Assembly: GCF_037080055.1 (NCBI RefSeq)
Contig: NZ_JBAOJI010000001.1
Span: forward strand, 868,001-932,000
Length of the DNA stretch: 64,000 bases
Reading direction: 5' to 3'
From: Halovenus sp037080055
Lineage (GTDB): Archaea > Halobacteriota > Halobacteria > Halobacteriales > Haloarculaceae
Shown here piece by piece: positions 35,346 through 44,678 of the stretch. Each line of letters starts with the position of its first letter. The first letter of the stretch is position 1. The translations under genes were made by a program, and so were the position numbers. The notes beneath the pieces were generated by a model, which did not search any database, was not told the origin of the DNA, and was given only the letters and a program-made list of their open reading frames with translations.

Positions 35346-36554
35346 TTATGCGATGTCGAGTCTGTAGACCTCTTCGTCCTCGTCGTAGCGGTCGCGCTCG
35401 GTCTGCGGTTCTTCGAGCGGCACGCGGCCGACTTCGTCGCCCTCGTAGTAGCCGATGGCCTCGTCGCCGTCGATCTCGAAGCCGGTCAGCGACCACTCGG
35501 TGCTGCCGATCAGGTGCAGCAGCGCTCGCACCGCCGGCTCCTCGCCGTTGCGGGCGGCGCGGTAGGTCTCGATGGCCTCCTCGACGCCCGGCCCGAACAT
35601 CTGGGTCAGGTAATCGACCGGCGCAGTGATCGGCGGGATGTAGTAGACGTTCGGCTCCAGCCCGAACTGCGGGTACAGCGGTTTGGCGATCTCTTTCTCG
35701 TGGACCATGAAGTCGATCGGATTGACCACTTCCTCACGGGGGTCGCCGACCTCGGCGTCGTCCGGATGGTTGACGTAGCCGTGCATCCGGATCTTCCCGA
35801 TGCAGTTCTCGAAACACTGCGGGGCTTTCCCCTCCTCGATTTTGGGGTAGCAACCGACGCACTTCTGGGAGACACCCTCTTTGGGGTTGAGGATCGCCTT
35901 CTTGTACGGACAGGCCTCGTTACACTGCGTCGTCGCCTGACAGTTCTCCTGATCGATCAGGACGATCCCGTCTTCCTCGCGTTTGTAGATCGCCTGGACC
36001 GGACAGGAACCGGCACACGCCGCGTACGTACAGTGGTTGCAGATCCGCGGCAGGTAGAAGAACCACACGGGGTGGGTCTCCTCGTCGAAGTGCATGTCCT
36101 GGCTCATCTCCTGTCCTGCTGGTTCGTCTTCGCCGAGGTTCGGGTACCGCCAGTCGTCTTCGCCGGGCATGAAGCCGGCCAGGTTGTCGGCGGACGTGCC
36201 GAGGTTTTCCGTCGGGTGGTTCTCCGGATCTTCCCAGTCGGTCCCCTTGGCCTCGAAGATCGTATCGCCCTGATAGGTGCCGTCTTCGTCCCACTCCATG
36301 TCGCCGAGTTCGTTCAGCAGCCGGCCGTCCCAGCCGACAGGGTGCGAACCGTAGGGCTTGGTCTCGACGTTGTTCCAGAACATGTGCTCCTGGCCTTCGC
36401 CGTGTGTCCAGGTCGTCTTACAGGCCAGGGTACACGTCTGGCATTCGATACACTTGTTCAGATCGAAGACGCCCGCCCACTGGTTGTCGGGTCGGGCCTC
36501 TTCGTAGGGGTAATCCATCTCGCGGCCGAGCTGCCAGTTTTCGACTTGTGGCAT
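35346..36554 (-). CDS. Four-cluster Fe-S subunit of a type II DMSO-reductase-family enzyme
   Basis: A 402-aa electron-transfer subunit. Cys motifs are KCIECQTCTLACK (C35, C38, C41, C45), RICNHCTYAACAGSCP, ENCQATTQCNEACP, and QKCVGCYPKIEEGKAPQCFENC. This matches the beta subunits of nitrate, chlorate/perchlorate, selenate and dimethyl-sulfide-type enzymes. No signal peptide is present, as expected when the complex is exported with the Tat-bearing alpha subunit. It lies 2 bp after the alpha gene and 2 bp before the chaperone gene. It probably carries electrons between the Mo subunit and an unknown membrane partner. Confidence 0.93.
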   Translation of the reverse strand: MPQVENWQLGREMDYPYEEARPDNQWAGVFDLNKCIECQTCTLACKTTWTHGEGQEHMFWNNVETKPYGSHPVGWDGRLLNELGDMEWDEDGTYQGDTIFEAKGTDWEDPENHPTENLGTSADNLAGFMPGEDDWRYPNLGEDEPAGQEMSQDMHFDEETHPVWFFYLPRICNHCTYAACAGSCPVQAIYKREEDGIVLIDQENCQATTQCNEACPYKKAILNPKEGVSQKCVGCYPKIEEGKAPQCFENCIGKIRMHGYVNHPDDAEVGDPREEVVNPIDFMVHEKEIAKPLYPQFGLEPNVYYIPPITAPVDYLTQMFGPGVEEAIETYRAARNGEEPAVRALLHLIGSTEWSLTGFEIDGDEAIGYYEGDEVGRVPLEEPQTERDRYDEDEEVYRLDIA

Positions 36555-36556
36555 TG

Positions 36557-39500
36557 TTAGTCACCTTCGTTGTTGACGTATTCGCCGGCGATGTACTCCT
36601 CCATCGCGTCGTTTTCGTATCCGGGGCGCATGCTGAGGACGTCCGAGAAGTGCCCGTCGGGTCGCCAGCGGCCCTCTCCGTCGGCGGCACCGTCCTCTGC
36701 CTTCTCGATTCTGACGAACGATTCCTTCGGCGCGCCGTTCGCACAGTGAGCGTCGGGCGCGAACCCTTCACCCATTCCCTGTCCGAACAGGTTCTTGCGA
36801 GCCATCGTGTCCGTGAGCCAGGTCCGACGGAGCCACGTGGTCGTCATCGACTGGTGGCCGCCCTGGCGGTACAGCGAGACGTAACCGGTGCGGTCGTTTT
36901 TCGCCCACTCGCTCTCGTCGTCCTGCTGGGCCTCGTAGGTGGTGTGTGAGGTCTGGTTGAGGTTCATCCAGCTCCGGGTGATCCCGCTGGGGATGGCCGG
37001 CTGGTGGCGCACGCGCATCATCGCGCGGGCGTAGTCGTCCTCGTCCTGGGCCTCTGCGCTGGGGTACGGACGGTCGCTCGGGTCGGCGTCGACCCAGACG
37101 TAGTCACCGTCCTCGAATCCTTCGTCGCGGGCGTCCTGCGGGTTCATCTCGATGTAGCCCTCGCCGATGTACGGCTTGCGGTCGTCCTCGGGATCCATGT
37201 CGCCGTAGTTCCCCCACCAGACCGCGATGTTCGGCATCGCGTTCGAGAACGTGTGTGCGCCGTGGCGGTACTTCGGCGTGATGTAGACGTAGTCGTAGCC
37301 GTCCTCGATGTCTTTCAGCGGGTGGTTCGTGTCGGTGAGATCCGTCGGCGAGTAGACCACGTTCCGGACCTGTCGGTCGCTGGTGTCCCGGGCTTTGGCC
37401 TCGCTGTCCCAGCCGCGGTCCTCCGGCGTATCGGGATCGATCACCGGGCTGTCGCTGTCGTCGACGAGGACGTTCGGTTCGTATGGTGTGCCGTCCATCG
37501 GCTCGCGGTGCAGCGGCAGGTTCTCCCCGGCCTCGGTGAACTCCGGTTCCTCGCGGAAGAACTCCATCCGGCCGGTCTTCGTGTACCACGGACTGTCGTC
37601 GAGGACCTGCTCGCTGCCGACTTTCTTCGGCGTCGTCCGACTCATCAACACGGTCGGAATCCCGTCGCGGGCGTCTTCGAGCATCTCCGTGGCGTCGTAA
37701 CCGGCGGTTGCGTTGGAGTTGTCGAGGATCCGCTGGATGTACGGCTTGCCGCGGTAGTCGTCCTCGTCGATGAACTCCCACATGTCGACGAAGCGGTCGT
37801 CGCCAGTAATTTCGGCGAGTTTCTTCGCCACGCCCTTGTAGTGCTGGGCGTCGCCTCGCGTGTTGTAGACGCGGTCGTCCAGCCCCGTCTCGGGCATGAT
37901 GTTGATGAACGGATTCGTCACGGAGGCCGTGATGTCGTAGACGTGGTTCTCGGCCCACGAGTCGGCGGGGAAGACGATGTCGGAGTACTCGCAGGTCATC
38001 GTCCACCACCACTCGCTGCAGAAGAAGGCCTCGATCTTGCCGCTGCGGAGCATCTCCTCGATGATCTTGTAGGCCCCTTTTGCGTTGCCGAGAATCGAGT
38101 TCGAGCCCGCGACCCACAGCGACTTCGTCGGCGTGTGCATGTGGCTGTCGCCCTGGAAGTACTCGCCGTCGACCTTGAGCGGTTTGTCGAGGTTCGTGTA
38201 GAAGTGCGCCGACTGCATGTCGATGCGGTTGTCGACAGTCGCGTTGGTGCCGGGGTCGTCCTGGATGTCGAACGGTGACTCGTGGATGTACTGCGGGATA
38301 CCGTTGAAGTAGGCGGCGCGGTAGTTGCCGGCGTAGCTCCCGATGTTGCCGCTGTGGGTGCCGATATTGCTGGTCAGACTGGCCAGCAGGAAAGCGGCCC
38401 GATCCTTGTTGTCGGAGTTGGCGAAGTGGTTCGGGCCCATCCCGGTCATGATCAGCGAGTCGTCGTTGTTGGTGAAGTCGTCGGCGAGATCCTGGACGGC
38501 TTGCTCGGACGCGCCGGTTACCTCGGCCGTCGCCTCGATATCCCACGTCTCGTCGAGGTGTTCTCGGATCAGGTCGAACACCGGGCGGACCGTCGCCGTC
38601 TCGCCGTTGGCGAGTTCGACCTCGAAGGTACCCTCCAGTTGGGCCGGCACTTCGAAGTCGTCGCCGTAGTCGTCGCGGCTGACCGCCTCGAACTCGCCAG
38701 TCTCGGCGTTTCGGACGACGAAATCGCCCCACTCGCGGCGCATGTCCTCGCGGACGATCTGTTCGTTGAGCGAGGGCACGTCCGGACCCGGTGGCTCCTC
38801 GTCCTCGCCGATGGTCTGGGTCTTGGCGAGGTCCTCGTGTTCGTACTCCTCGAAGAGGTCGCTCGCTCGGAGGAACTCCTTGCCCTCGACATCGACCAAA
38901 AGCGGCATGTCCGTGTGCTTGCGGACGTACTCGGTGTCGTACTCGCCGCGGTCGATGAGTTCGCGGGCCACGCCGAGGAACAGCGCGGAGTCAGAGGCCG
39001 GACGAACGTTGATGAACTCGTCACATTTCGTCGAAGTGGCGTTGTAGTCGGTGAAGATGCCGGTCACTTTCGATCCCTTGAGTCGGGCCTCGGTCAGCCA
39101 GTGCGAGTCCGGCATCTTCGTACAGATCCAGTTCATCCCCGACAGGACGATGTGATCGGCGTAATCGGCGTTAGCCAGATCGAAGTCGACGGTCTGCTGG
39201 CCGGTGACCATCGTGTGGCCCGGCGGCAGGTCGGTGTGGAACGAGTAGTTGTCCCAGCCGACCGCCCCGAGAGCCTCGTTTTCGTCAACATCGCGGACGT
39301 ACCGGTCAAGCAGTGCCATCGAGTTGGCCTGTCGGTACTGGCCGAACAGTCGAAGCACGCCCAGAATTGGCATGCCGCCGCGGAACGCCATCGTTCGGAC
39401 GCCCGCGCCCTGCGTCTCCTCGACGACGCGCTCGTCGTACCCCTGATCGAGGAGGCTCTGCATTCCCGACTCGCCGCTGTAGTAGTCCGCGAGGTGGACG

Positions 39501-40132
39501 AAGGTTCTCGCGGCCAGTTCGTAGGCCTCGTCGTAGTCAGCCTCGATCCAGTTGTCCTCGCCGCGCTGTGCGTATTCGGTCGGCATCGAGCCGTCTTCCT
39601 CTCGCGGGAAGCCGTCTTCGACCCACTGCTTGAACCCTTCGCGGATCATCGGGTTCTTGACGCGACGCTCGCCGTAGAACCGCTCGATCATCGCAAGCCC
39701 CTTGTTACAGACCCGCGGGTCCCACCGGTCGGAGACGCCGTTGCCGTCGAGATCTGTCGCCTCCCCGTAGTTCATCGTCGGGCCGAGTCGCGTGACTTCG
39801 CCGTTTTTGACGTTGGCTTCGAGATAGCAGTTGTGCGTGTCGTTCGGCGTACAGGTCAACACGTACGAGTCGTCGACCTCGTAGTGATCGCGGTAAAAGG
39901 ACTCCCAGTCCCGGTTGGGGTGTTCCGCGAGCGGGTTCCGAACGTCCGCGAGTGGATCCTCCTCGGGTTCCTCGGTGTCCTCGCTCGGCGATCCGCCCTC
40001 GTCGTCCTGTGAGAAGCGACGGTAGCCGAGATATCCCAGACCGACCGACGTGGCGGTACTCGCCGCACCGCCCAGAATCTCACGTCTGGAGAACGGGAGC
40101 ACACCGTCACCACTGTCTTCGCTGTCAGACAT
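36557..40132 (-). CDS. Tat-exported molybdopterin oxidoreductase, type II DMSO reductase family
   Basis: A 1191-aa catalytic subunit. A twin-arginine signal (FSRREILGGAASTATSVGLG, about 14-33) predicts export. The FS0 cluster/cofactor region has C94, C102 and C142 (LTCTPNDTHNC). A candidate Mo ligand is Asp 301 in NYSFHTDLPPGHT. From memory this pattern is nearest to perchlorate reductase PcrA and related archaeal enzymes rather than canonical NarG, but it is over 200 residues longer than those (about 915-985). The substrate is unknown; nitrate, (per)chlorate, selenate or a hydroxylation/dehydrogenation are all possible. No cytochrome b or NarI-like gene follows. The beta subunit gene is 2 bp downstream. 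Confidence 0.92.
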   Translation of the reverse strand: MSDSEDSGDGVLPFSRREILGGAASTATSVGLGYLGYRRFSQDDEGGSPSEDTEEPEEDPLADVRNPLAEHPNRDWESFYRDHYEVDDSYVLTCTPNDTHNCYLEANVKNGEVTRLGPTMNYGEATDLDGNGVSDRWDPRVCNKGLAMIERFYGERRVKNPMIREGFKQWVEDGFPREEDGSMPTEYAQRGEDNWIEADYDEAYELAARTFVHLADYYSGESGMQSLLDQGYDERVVEETQGAGVRTMAFRGGMPILGVLRLFGQYRQANSMALLDRYVRDVDENEALGAVGWDNYSFHTDLPPGHTMVTGQQTVDFDLANADYADHIVLSGMNWICTKMPDSHWLTEARLKGSKVTGIFTDYNATSTKCDEFINVRPASDSALFLGVARELIDRGEYDTEYVRKHTDMPLLVDVEGKEFLRASDLFEEYEHEDLAKTQTIGEDEEPPGPDVPSLNEQIVREDMRREWGDFVVRNAETGEFEAVSRDDYGDDFEVPAQLEGTFEVELANGETATVRPVFDLIREHLDETWDIEATAEVTGASEQAVQDLADDFTNNDDSLIMTGMGPNHFANSDNKDRAAFLLASLTSNIGTHSGNIGSYAGNYRAAYFNGIPQYIHESPFDIQDDPGTNATVDNRIDMQSAHFYTNLDKPLKVDGEYFQGDSHMHTPTKSLWVAGSNSILGNAKGAYKIIEEMLRSGKIEAFFCSEWWWTMTCEYSDIVFPADSWAENHVYDITASVTNPFINIMPETGLDDRVYNTRGDAQHYKGVAKKLAEITGDDRFVDMWEFIDEDDYRGKPYIQRILDNSNATAGYDATEMLEDARDGIPTVLMSRTTPKKVGSEQVLDDSPWYTKTGRMEFFREEPEFTEAGENLPLHREPMDGTPYEPNVLVDDSDSPVIDPDTPEDRGWDSEAKARDTSDRQVRNVVYSPTDLTDTNHPLKDIEDGYDYVYITPKYRHGAHTFSNAMPNIAVWWGNYGDMDPEDDRKPYIGEGYIEMNPQDARDEGFEDGDYVWVDADPSDRPYPSAEAQDEDDYARAMMRVRHQPAIPSGITRSWMNLNQTSHTTYEAQQDDESEWAKNDRTGYVSLYRQGGHQSMTTTWLRRTWLTDTMARKNLFGQGMGEGFAPDAHCANGAPKESFVRIEKAEDGAADGEGRWRPDGHFSDVLSMRPGYENDAMEEYIAGEYVNNEGD

Positions 40133-40393
40133 AGAAAGACCACCTCGCAGTCGAGGTGCTGTGCGTGATTCGGGGGGTCTGTTCGGTAGTCATCGGTTAC
40201 AGCTACTCGTTTGAAGCCCCAATATGAAGACCTGTATTTGATTCCCGTCCCTTGAGAAGGGGAGCCGAATTCTCCCGAATATCGAGGTATATTAAGATGG
40301 GGTACCGTATGCAACTGCCTGAAAACTGTTCTCAACGAGATGAAAATCGCTCACCACAGGGGAGACAGGAGAGAATAGAAACCGAAAAAAGTG

Positions 40394-40825
40394 TTACCGG
40401 TCAGAGACGTCGACAGTCAGGACCGGGACGGGCGATTGGGTGACGACTTTCTGTGAGGTACTGCCGAGGATGTTTTCGGTGTACTCGTCGCCTTGCGTGC
40501 CCATCGTGATCACGTCGATATCGGCCGTTTCGGCGTACTCGACGATCTGTTCGGCAGGTCGACCGCGCTTGATCGACGTGACCGTGTCCAGCCCTGCGGC
40601 TTCAGTCTCCGAGACGACAGCGTCGAGGGCGCGCTCGCCTTCGGTTTGCATTTCGGTGAGCACCTCGTCTTTCATTTCGTCGTCGAGCGTGAGAAACGCC
40701 TGGTCGTCGATGACGTAGAGGACGTGAACCGTGGCCTCTCGTCGCGTTGCGATATCGACCGTGTGTTCGAGGACGGTATCGACGGAATCGCTTCCGTCGG
40801 TCGGCACCAGAATGTCGTCGTACAT
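40394..40825 (-). CDS. Universal stress protein (UspA domain)
   Basis: A 143-aa single Usp domain: MYDDILVPTDGSDSVDTVLE at the start and the ATP-binding loop region TMGTQGDEYTENILGSTSQK at the end. The loop's Gly-x2-Gly-x9-Gly-Ser/Thr pattern is partly altered (GTQGDEYTENILGSTS), but nucleotide binding remains plausible. ATG 40825 is chosen because the Usp fold begins there. It is divergent from the second Usp gene across 113 bp and lies 261 bp upstream of the molybdoenzyme operon. Confidence 0.9.
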   Translation of the reverse strand: MYDDILVPTDGSDSVDTVLEHTVDIATRREATVHVLYVIDDQAFLTLDDEMKDEVLTEMQTEGERALDAVVSETEAAGLDTVTSIKRGRPAEQIVEYAETADIDVITMGTQGDEYTENILGSTSQKVVTQSPVPVLTVDVSDR

Positions 40826-40938
40826 ACCTACCGCTATCTCCGGTGTGTACACACTCCTTTCGATTTCTCCCGAGAAAGAATCCCAGTCAGTTGGTAACAC
40901 CCTCGCTGTTTTTCTTGTCTGCTAGCAAACTAACAGAT

Positions 40939-41547
40939 GTGTACGAACGTATCCTTCATCCAACCGACGGGAGTACCGGATCAGCACACGTGACGCTGCA
41001 GGCGATCGATCTGGCAGAGCAGTACGGCGCGACAGTCCACGGGGTCAACGTCGTCGACTCGGATGTCAGCGCGCTGCTCGGTTCGGACAGTGACACCCTC
41101 GAACAGCAGGGGAAAAACGCTGTCAAAAGCGTCGAAAACATGGCGAAAGCCCACGGCGTCGAAGTCGAGACGGAGGTACTGAACGGCGACCCCGCCGAGA
41201 CGATTCTCGACTACGCCGAAGAGATCGATGCTGATATCATCGTATCGGGGACCCACGGCCGGTCGGGGGTGAAACGACAACTGCTAGGCAGCGTCGCCGA
41301 GCGACTCGTCAGACACGCATCGATGCCGGTGATGACCGTCCAACTCCCCGAGACTGACGTGACCGTCGAGAACAGCGAGCAGGCCAAAACGATCGCGAGC
41401 GAGGCACTCGAAGAGCAGGGCTACGACGCGGAGATCACCTCCGTCAGCCGACAGCTCACGGTCTGGGTGCTCGATGCCGAGACCGAGGACGGAACGCTGC
41501 TGGTCTATCTCGATCCGGAGACACAGCGAACCAGCATCATCGACTGA
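40939..41547 (+). CDS. Universal stress protein with C-terminal extension
   Basis: A 202-aa protein with GTG start (MYERILHPTDGSTGSAHVTL). The Usp domain (about 1-140) has the ATP loop SGTHGRSGVKRQLLGSVAERLVR, which fits the Gly-x2-Gly-x9-Gly-Ser pattern. About 60 extra residues (VTVENSEQAKTIASEALEEQ onward) form a small alpha/beta module that I do not recognise. No ATG in this frame is compatible with the Usp fold start, hence GTG 40939. Confidence 0.88.
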   Translation: MYERILHPTDGSTGSAHVTLQAIDLAEQYGATVHGVNVVDSDVSALLGSDSDTLEQQGKNAVKSVENMAKAHGVEVETEVLNGDPAETILDYAEEIDADIIVSGTHGRSGVKRQLLGSVAERLVRHASMPVMTVQLPETDVTVENSEQAKTIASEALEEQGYDAEITSVSRQLTVWVLDAETEDGTLLVYLDPETQRTSIID

Positions 41548-41635
41548 CGATGGCAGGAACCCGTCGACTCCGGATGCCAGCCAGTCCCTCGGTGAGCCCA
41601 CGGATACTTTGTAGGGGGGCGGTGTAGCTGTGGAT

Positions 41636-42496
41636 ATGACTGTCCTCGTCGCGTACGACGGTTCAGAACAGTCGGAGTTCGCACTGGAGATGGCGACCGA
41701 AGCGTTTCCGGATCAACAGCTCTGTCTCGCCTACGTGATCGAACCGTTCGCCGATCACACCGAGGCCGGAGGATACAGCGCGACCCGATACCAGCAGGAG
41801 TTCGAGCGCGCCGAATCGATGCTGCAAGAGGTCATCGACTCGCTCCCGGAAGATCGATCCGCGAAGCAGGTCGTTCGGTACGGCCGGCCGATCCACGAAC
41901 TGCTCGCCGTCGCCGAGGATGAAGAAGTCGATCATATCGTGATCGGCAGTCACGGACGAGACGGCGCAAGACGGCTGCTGCTGGGAAGTGTCGCAGAGAC
42001 GGTCGTCCGCCGGGCATCGGTTCCAGTAACGGTCGTCCGGCAACCGCCGAGCGTCGACGGTGATTCGCCCGCACAGATCCTCGTGCCGTTCGACGGCTCC
42101 GACCCCGCAAAAGCCGCGCTGGACTACGCGGTGAAACGGTACCCCGACTCCGAGATTACGGCCGTCTACGCGGTCTATCCCCCGAAAGAGGTGACCGATC
42201 CCGAAATAAACTCGCCGGGCGAAATCGAAAACTGGGCCGATCATCTCGACGAACACACCGAGGAGGTGATCCACACCGCCGAGGAGTACGCCGACGAGCA
42301 AATCGAGACCGACACTGTCGGTGGCGACCCCGCTCCGTCGATTGTGAGATACGCCGACGAACACGAGACGGACCACATCGTGATGGGGAGCCACGGCCGT
42401 GATGGGCTCCAGCGGCTCATCATGGGCAGTGTCGCGGAGACGGTCGTCCGCCGTTCCCCGACCTCCGTGACGGTCGTCCGGGACCCCGAGGCGTGA
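41636..42496 (+). CDS. Tandem-domain universal stress protein
   Basis: A 286-aa protein with two Usp domains. Domain 1 begins MTVLVAYDGSEQSEFAL and has the loop GSHGRDGARRLLLGSVAETVVRR; domain 2 begins ILVPFDGSDPAKAALDYAV and has GSHGRDGLQRLIMGSVAETVVRR. Both loops match the ATP-binding pattern. ATG 41636 is preferred over GTG 41630. It is third of a Usp cluster next to the molybdoenzyme and upstream of a histidine kinase on the same strand (75-bp gap). Confidence 0.92.
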   Translation: MTVLVAYDGSEQSEFALEMATEAFPDQQLCLAYVIEPFADHTEAGGYSATRYQQEFERAESMLQEVIDSLPEDRSAKQVVRYGRPIHELLAVAEDEEVDHIVIGSHGRDGARRLLLGSVAETVVRRASVPVTVVRQPPSVDGDSPAQILVPFDGSDPAKAALDYAVKRYPDSEITAVYAVYPPKEVTDPEINSPGEIENWADHLDEHTEEVIHTAEEYADEQIETDTVGGDPAPSIVRYADEHETDHIVMGSHGRDGLQRLIMGSVAETVVRRSPTSVTVVRDPEA

Positions 42497-42571
42497 GTAG
42501 CCCGAAGAGCAATTTAAAAGAGTTTATTTTGCAGTCGGGAAGGGATCCGTCTGAGCATCCAAAACTGGCTG

Positions 42572-44533
42572 ATGACTGACGGCGCTAACAGGAGTCTGCA
42601 GGAATCTGAGTTCGTCTCTTCTGAGGACGCTGTCTCCGAATACCGGGACCGCTCGGAGCAGTGTCCGCCCCGCGTGTTACTCGTCGACGATCGGACAGAT
42701 CTATCGGCGCGGTTCGGGCAGAGCGTCGACGTGCGGGCGGTGGCTGACGAACAGGCCGCACTGGCTGTGCTCGCCGAGGCTGATATCGACTGTCTGCTCG
42801 TCAGTGACCGACTCGAAGCCGACGTGGTCGAGTTTATCACCAGCATCCGAAGCCGCGACTGCGCCGTCCCGATCGGATTGCTCGCGTTCGATGGCTCCGA
42901 GTCACTGGCGGGCGCAGCCACTCGTGCCGGTGTCTCCGAGTACATCCCAGTCGAATCGGGGACAGATCTCGATCTGTTGACCCGAGTCGACTCGCTTCTC
43001 GAAGCCCAGGAGGGGCTACGGAGTGTCGAACTCGACGGGATCGAGGCAGCAATCGAACACGCGGCCGATGCGGTCGTCATCACCGACGACGAAGGTGTCA
43101 TCGAGTACGTCAACCCCGCCTTCGAGAATTTGACCGAGTACGACAGAGCGGAGGCCATCGGCCGGACCCCGCGCATTCTGAAGTCTGGAGAGCAGGGACA
43201 GGCGTACTACGAGCAGATGTGGGAGACTATTCTCGACGGCAAGGTCTGGGAGGAAACGATCATCAACGAAACGCGTTCGGGAGAACAGTACATCGCTCAT
43301 CAGACGGTCGCACCGGTTACTGGAGCGGACGGAGCGATCGAGCGATTCGTCGGCATTCAGCGGGACATCACGAGACAACAGCGGCTGGAGGAGCAGGTCG
43401 AACGGTCGGAGACGACACTGTCGCGGTTGTACGACATCACCGCCCATTTCGACGGTGACCTCGAAACAAAAATCGAGACCGTCCTGCAGATGGCGGCGGA
43501 ACAGCTCGGCTACGAGATCGGATACTTCACCCGGATCGCGGACGACAAACAGGAGATCCTCGCCGCCGTCGGCGACCACGAGTCGATCGAGGCGGGGAAG
43601 ACGGATCCGCTCGAACGGACGTACTGTCGAAAGACCATCGAGAGCGACGAGCCAGTTATTATCGGAGACGCGGTGACCGAGGGGTGGGAGGGTGACCCCG
43701 CCGTCGAGGAGTTCGGACTGAGATGTTACGCCGGAGCGCGCGTCCTCGTCGACGAAGAGTTGTACGGCACGCTCTGTTTCGGCGGCCGCGAACCGACAGA
43801 TCGACTCATCCTCGATGCGCACAAATCGACAGTCAGAACGCTCGCGAACTGGGTCGGCTACGAAATCGAGCGCGAACAGTACAGCCGAAAGCTCGAACAA
43901 CAGAACGAGCGTCTGGAGCGGTTCGCCAGCGCTGTCAGCCACGACCTGCGGAACCCACTCACCGTCGCCCAGAGTTACGTGAGCCTCGCGCGGAGTGGTG
44001 ATACCGACGCGGACGCACTCGACAACGTCGCCGAAGCACACCAGCGGATGGAGGGGATCATCGACGATACTCTCACCCTCGCTCGCGAAGGGGAACTCGT
44101 CGAGGAGCCAGCGACCGTCTCGCTGCGGTCGATCGCTACCGACTGCTGGCAACACGTCGACACTGAAGACGCGTCACTCGACGTCGAAACAGAGACGACA
44201 CTGCGGGCCGATCCGGACAAACTCCGGCACGTCTTCGAGAATCTCTTTTGCAATGCTATAACCCACGGCGGGTCGGACGTGACCGTCCGCGTCGGTGCGC
44301 TGCAGGAGGGATTTTACGTCGAAGACGACGGGCCGGGTATCGACGACGATGCCAAAGACGAGGTGTTCGAGTTCGGCTACACGGCAGACGAGGGGAGTGG
44401 CTTCGGCCTCGCTATCGTCGAGACAGTCGCACAAGCACACGACTGGCGTGTACGAGTCACTGACTCGGACGCCGGCGGGGCGCGGTTCGAGTTCGAGACC
44501 GACGGCTCGACGGACCGGTGTTTCGTCTGCTGA
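42572..44533 (+). CDS. Receiver-like/PAS/GAF sensor histidine kinase (orphan)
   Basis: A 653-aa kinase. N-terminal receiver-like domain (about 34-145; PRVLLVDDRTDLSARF), with no clear phospho-acceptor in DCLLVSDRLEAD; PAS (about 155-275; ITDDEGVIEYVNPAFENLTE); GAF (about 295-440; YCRKTIESDEPVIIGD); HisKA with His in ASAVSHDLRNPLTVAQSYV; HATPase_c (NLFCNAITHGG, EDDGPGIDDDA, GSGFGLAIVETV). No transmembrane segments. The GAF region is very like the one in the kinase at 50487. An AT-rich AATTTAAAAGAGTTTATTTTG at about 42511-42531 probably holds the promoter. Confidence 0.92.
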   Translation: MTDGANRSLQESEFVSSEDAVSEYRDRSEQCPPRVLLVDDRTDLSARFGQSVDVRAVADEQAALAVLAEADIDCLLVSDRLEADVVEFITSIRSRDCAVPIGLLAFDGSESLAGAATRAGVSEYIPVESGTDLDLLTRVDSLLEAQEGLRSVELDGIEAAIEHAADAVVITDDEGVIEYVNPAFENLTEYDRAEAIGRTPRILKSGEQGQAYYEQMWETILDGKVWEETIINETRSGEQYIAHQTVAPVTGADGAIERFVGIQRDITRQQRLEEQVERSETTLSRLYDITAHFDGDLETKIETVLQMAAEQLGYEIGYFTRIADDKQEILAAVGDHESIEAGKTDPLERTYCRKTIESDEPVIIGDAVTEGWEGDPAVEEFGLRCYAGARVLVDEELYGTLCFGGREPTDRLILDAHKSTVRTLANWVGYEIEREQYSRKLEQQNERLERFASAVSHDLRNPLTVAQSYVSLARSGDTDADALDNVAEAHQRMEGIIDDTLTLAREGELVEEPATVSLRSIATDCWQHVDTEDASLDVETETTLRADPDKLRHVFENLFCNAITHGGSDVTVRVGALQEGFYVEDDGPGIDDDAKDEVFEFGYTADEGSGFGLAIVETVAQAHDWRVRVTDSDAGGARFEFETDGSTDRCFVC

Positions 44534-44615
44534 GCGGTTGGACTGCCCCGGCCGAACGAACGGAGCCAAGGGGCCAGATGACGGGAAAAAGCCTTCATAT
44601 TTTCCACGCAATTTT

Positions 44616-44626
44616 ATTTCGGAAAT
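44616..44626. promoter_or_regulatory. Dyad ATTTC-G-GAAAT upstream of hemerythrin fusion
   Basis: An 11-bp perfect dyad (5-bp arms, one-base centre) in the 175-bp spacer upstream of the gene at 44709. It is a candidate protein-binding site only; it is short and lies in AT-rich sequence, so chance is possible. Confidence 0.3.
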
Positions 44627-44659
44627 TACGACACATAACGGTTTTCAGGATTGCAAGTC

Positions 44660-44674
44660 CGTGGAATTTCCACG
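44660..44674. promoter_or_regulatory. 15-bp dyad upstream of the hemerythrin fusion gene
   Basis: Perfect inverted repeat CGTGGAA-T-TTCCACG. Its half-site TTTCCACG also occurs as a direct repeat at 44601-44608. It sits immediately upstream of the TATA-like element at 44679-44686 and 35 bp before the ATG, a typical position for an archaeal regulator site. Confidence 0.5.
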
Positions 44675-44678
44675 TCGG

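Noticed and set aside
38282..40012. 576-codon open frame antisense to the molybdoenzyme
   Set aside because: A shadow of the alpha subunit gene; Val/Arg/Asp-rich with no domain.
36557..40132. Canonical nitrate reductase NarG
   Set aside because: The cluster pattern CTPNDTHNC, the length of 1191 aa and the lack of NarI-like genes do not match what I know of NarG; substrate left open.
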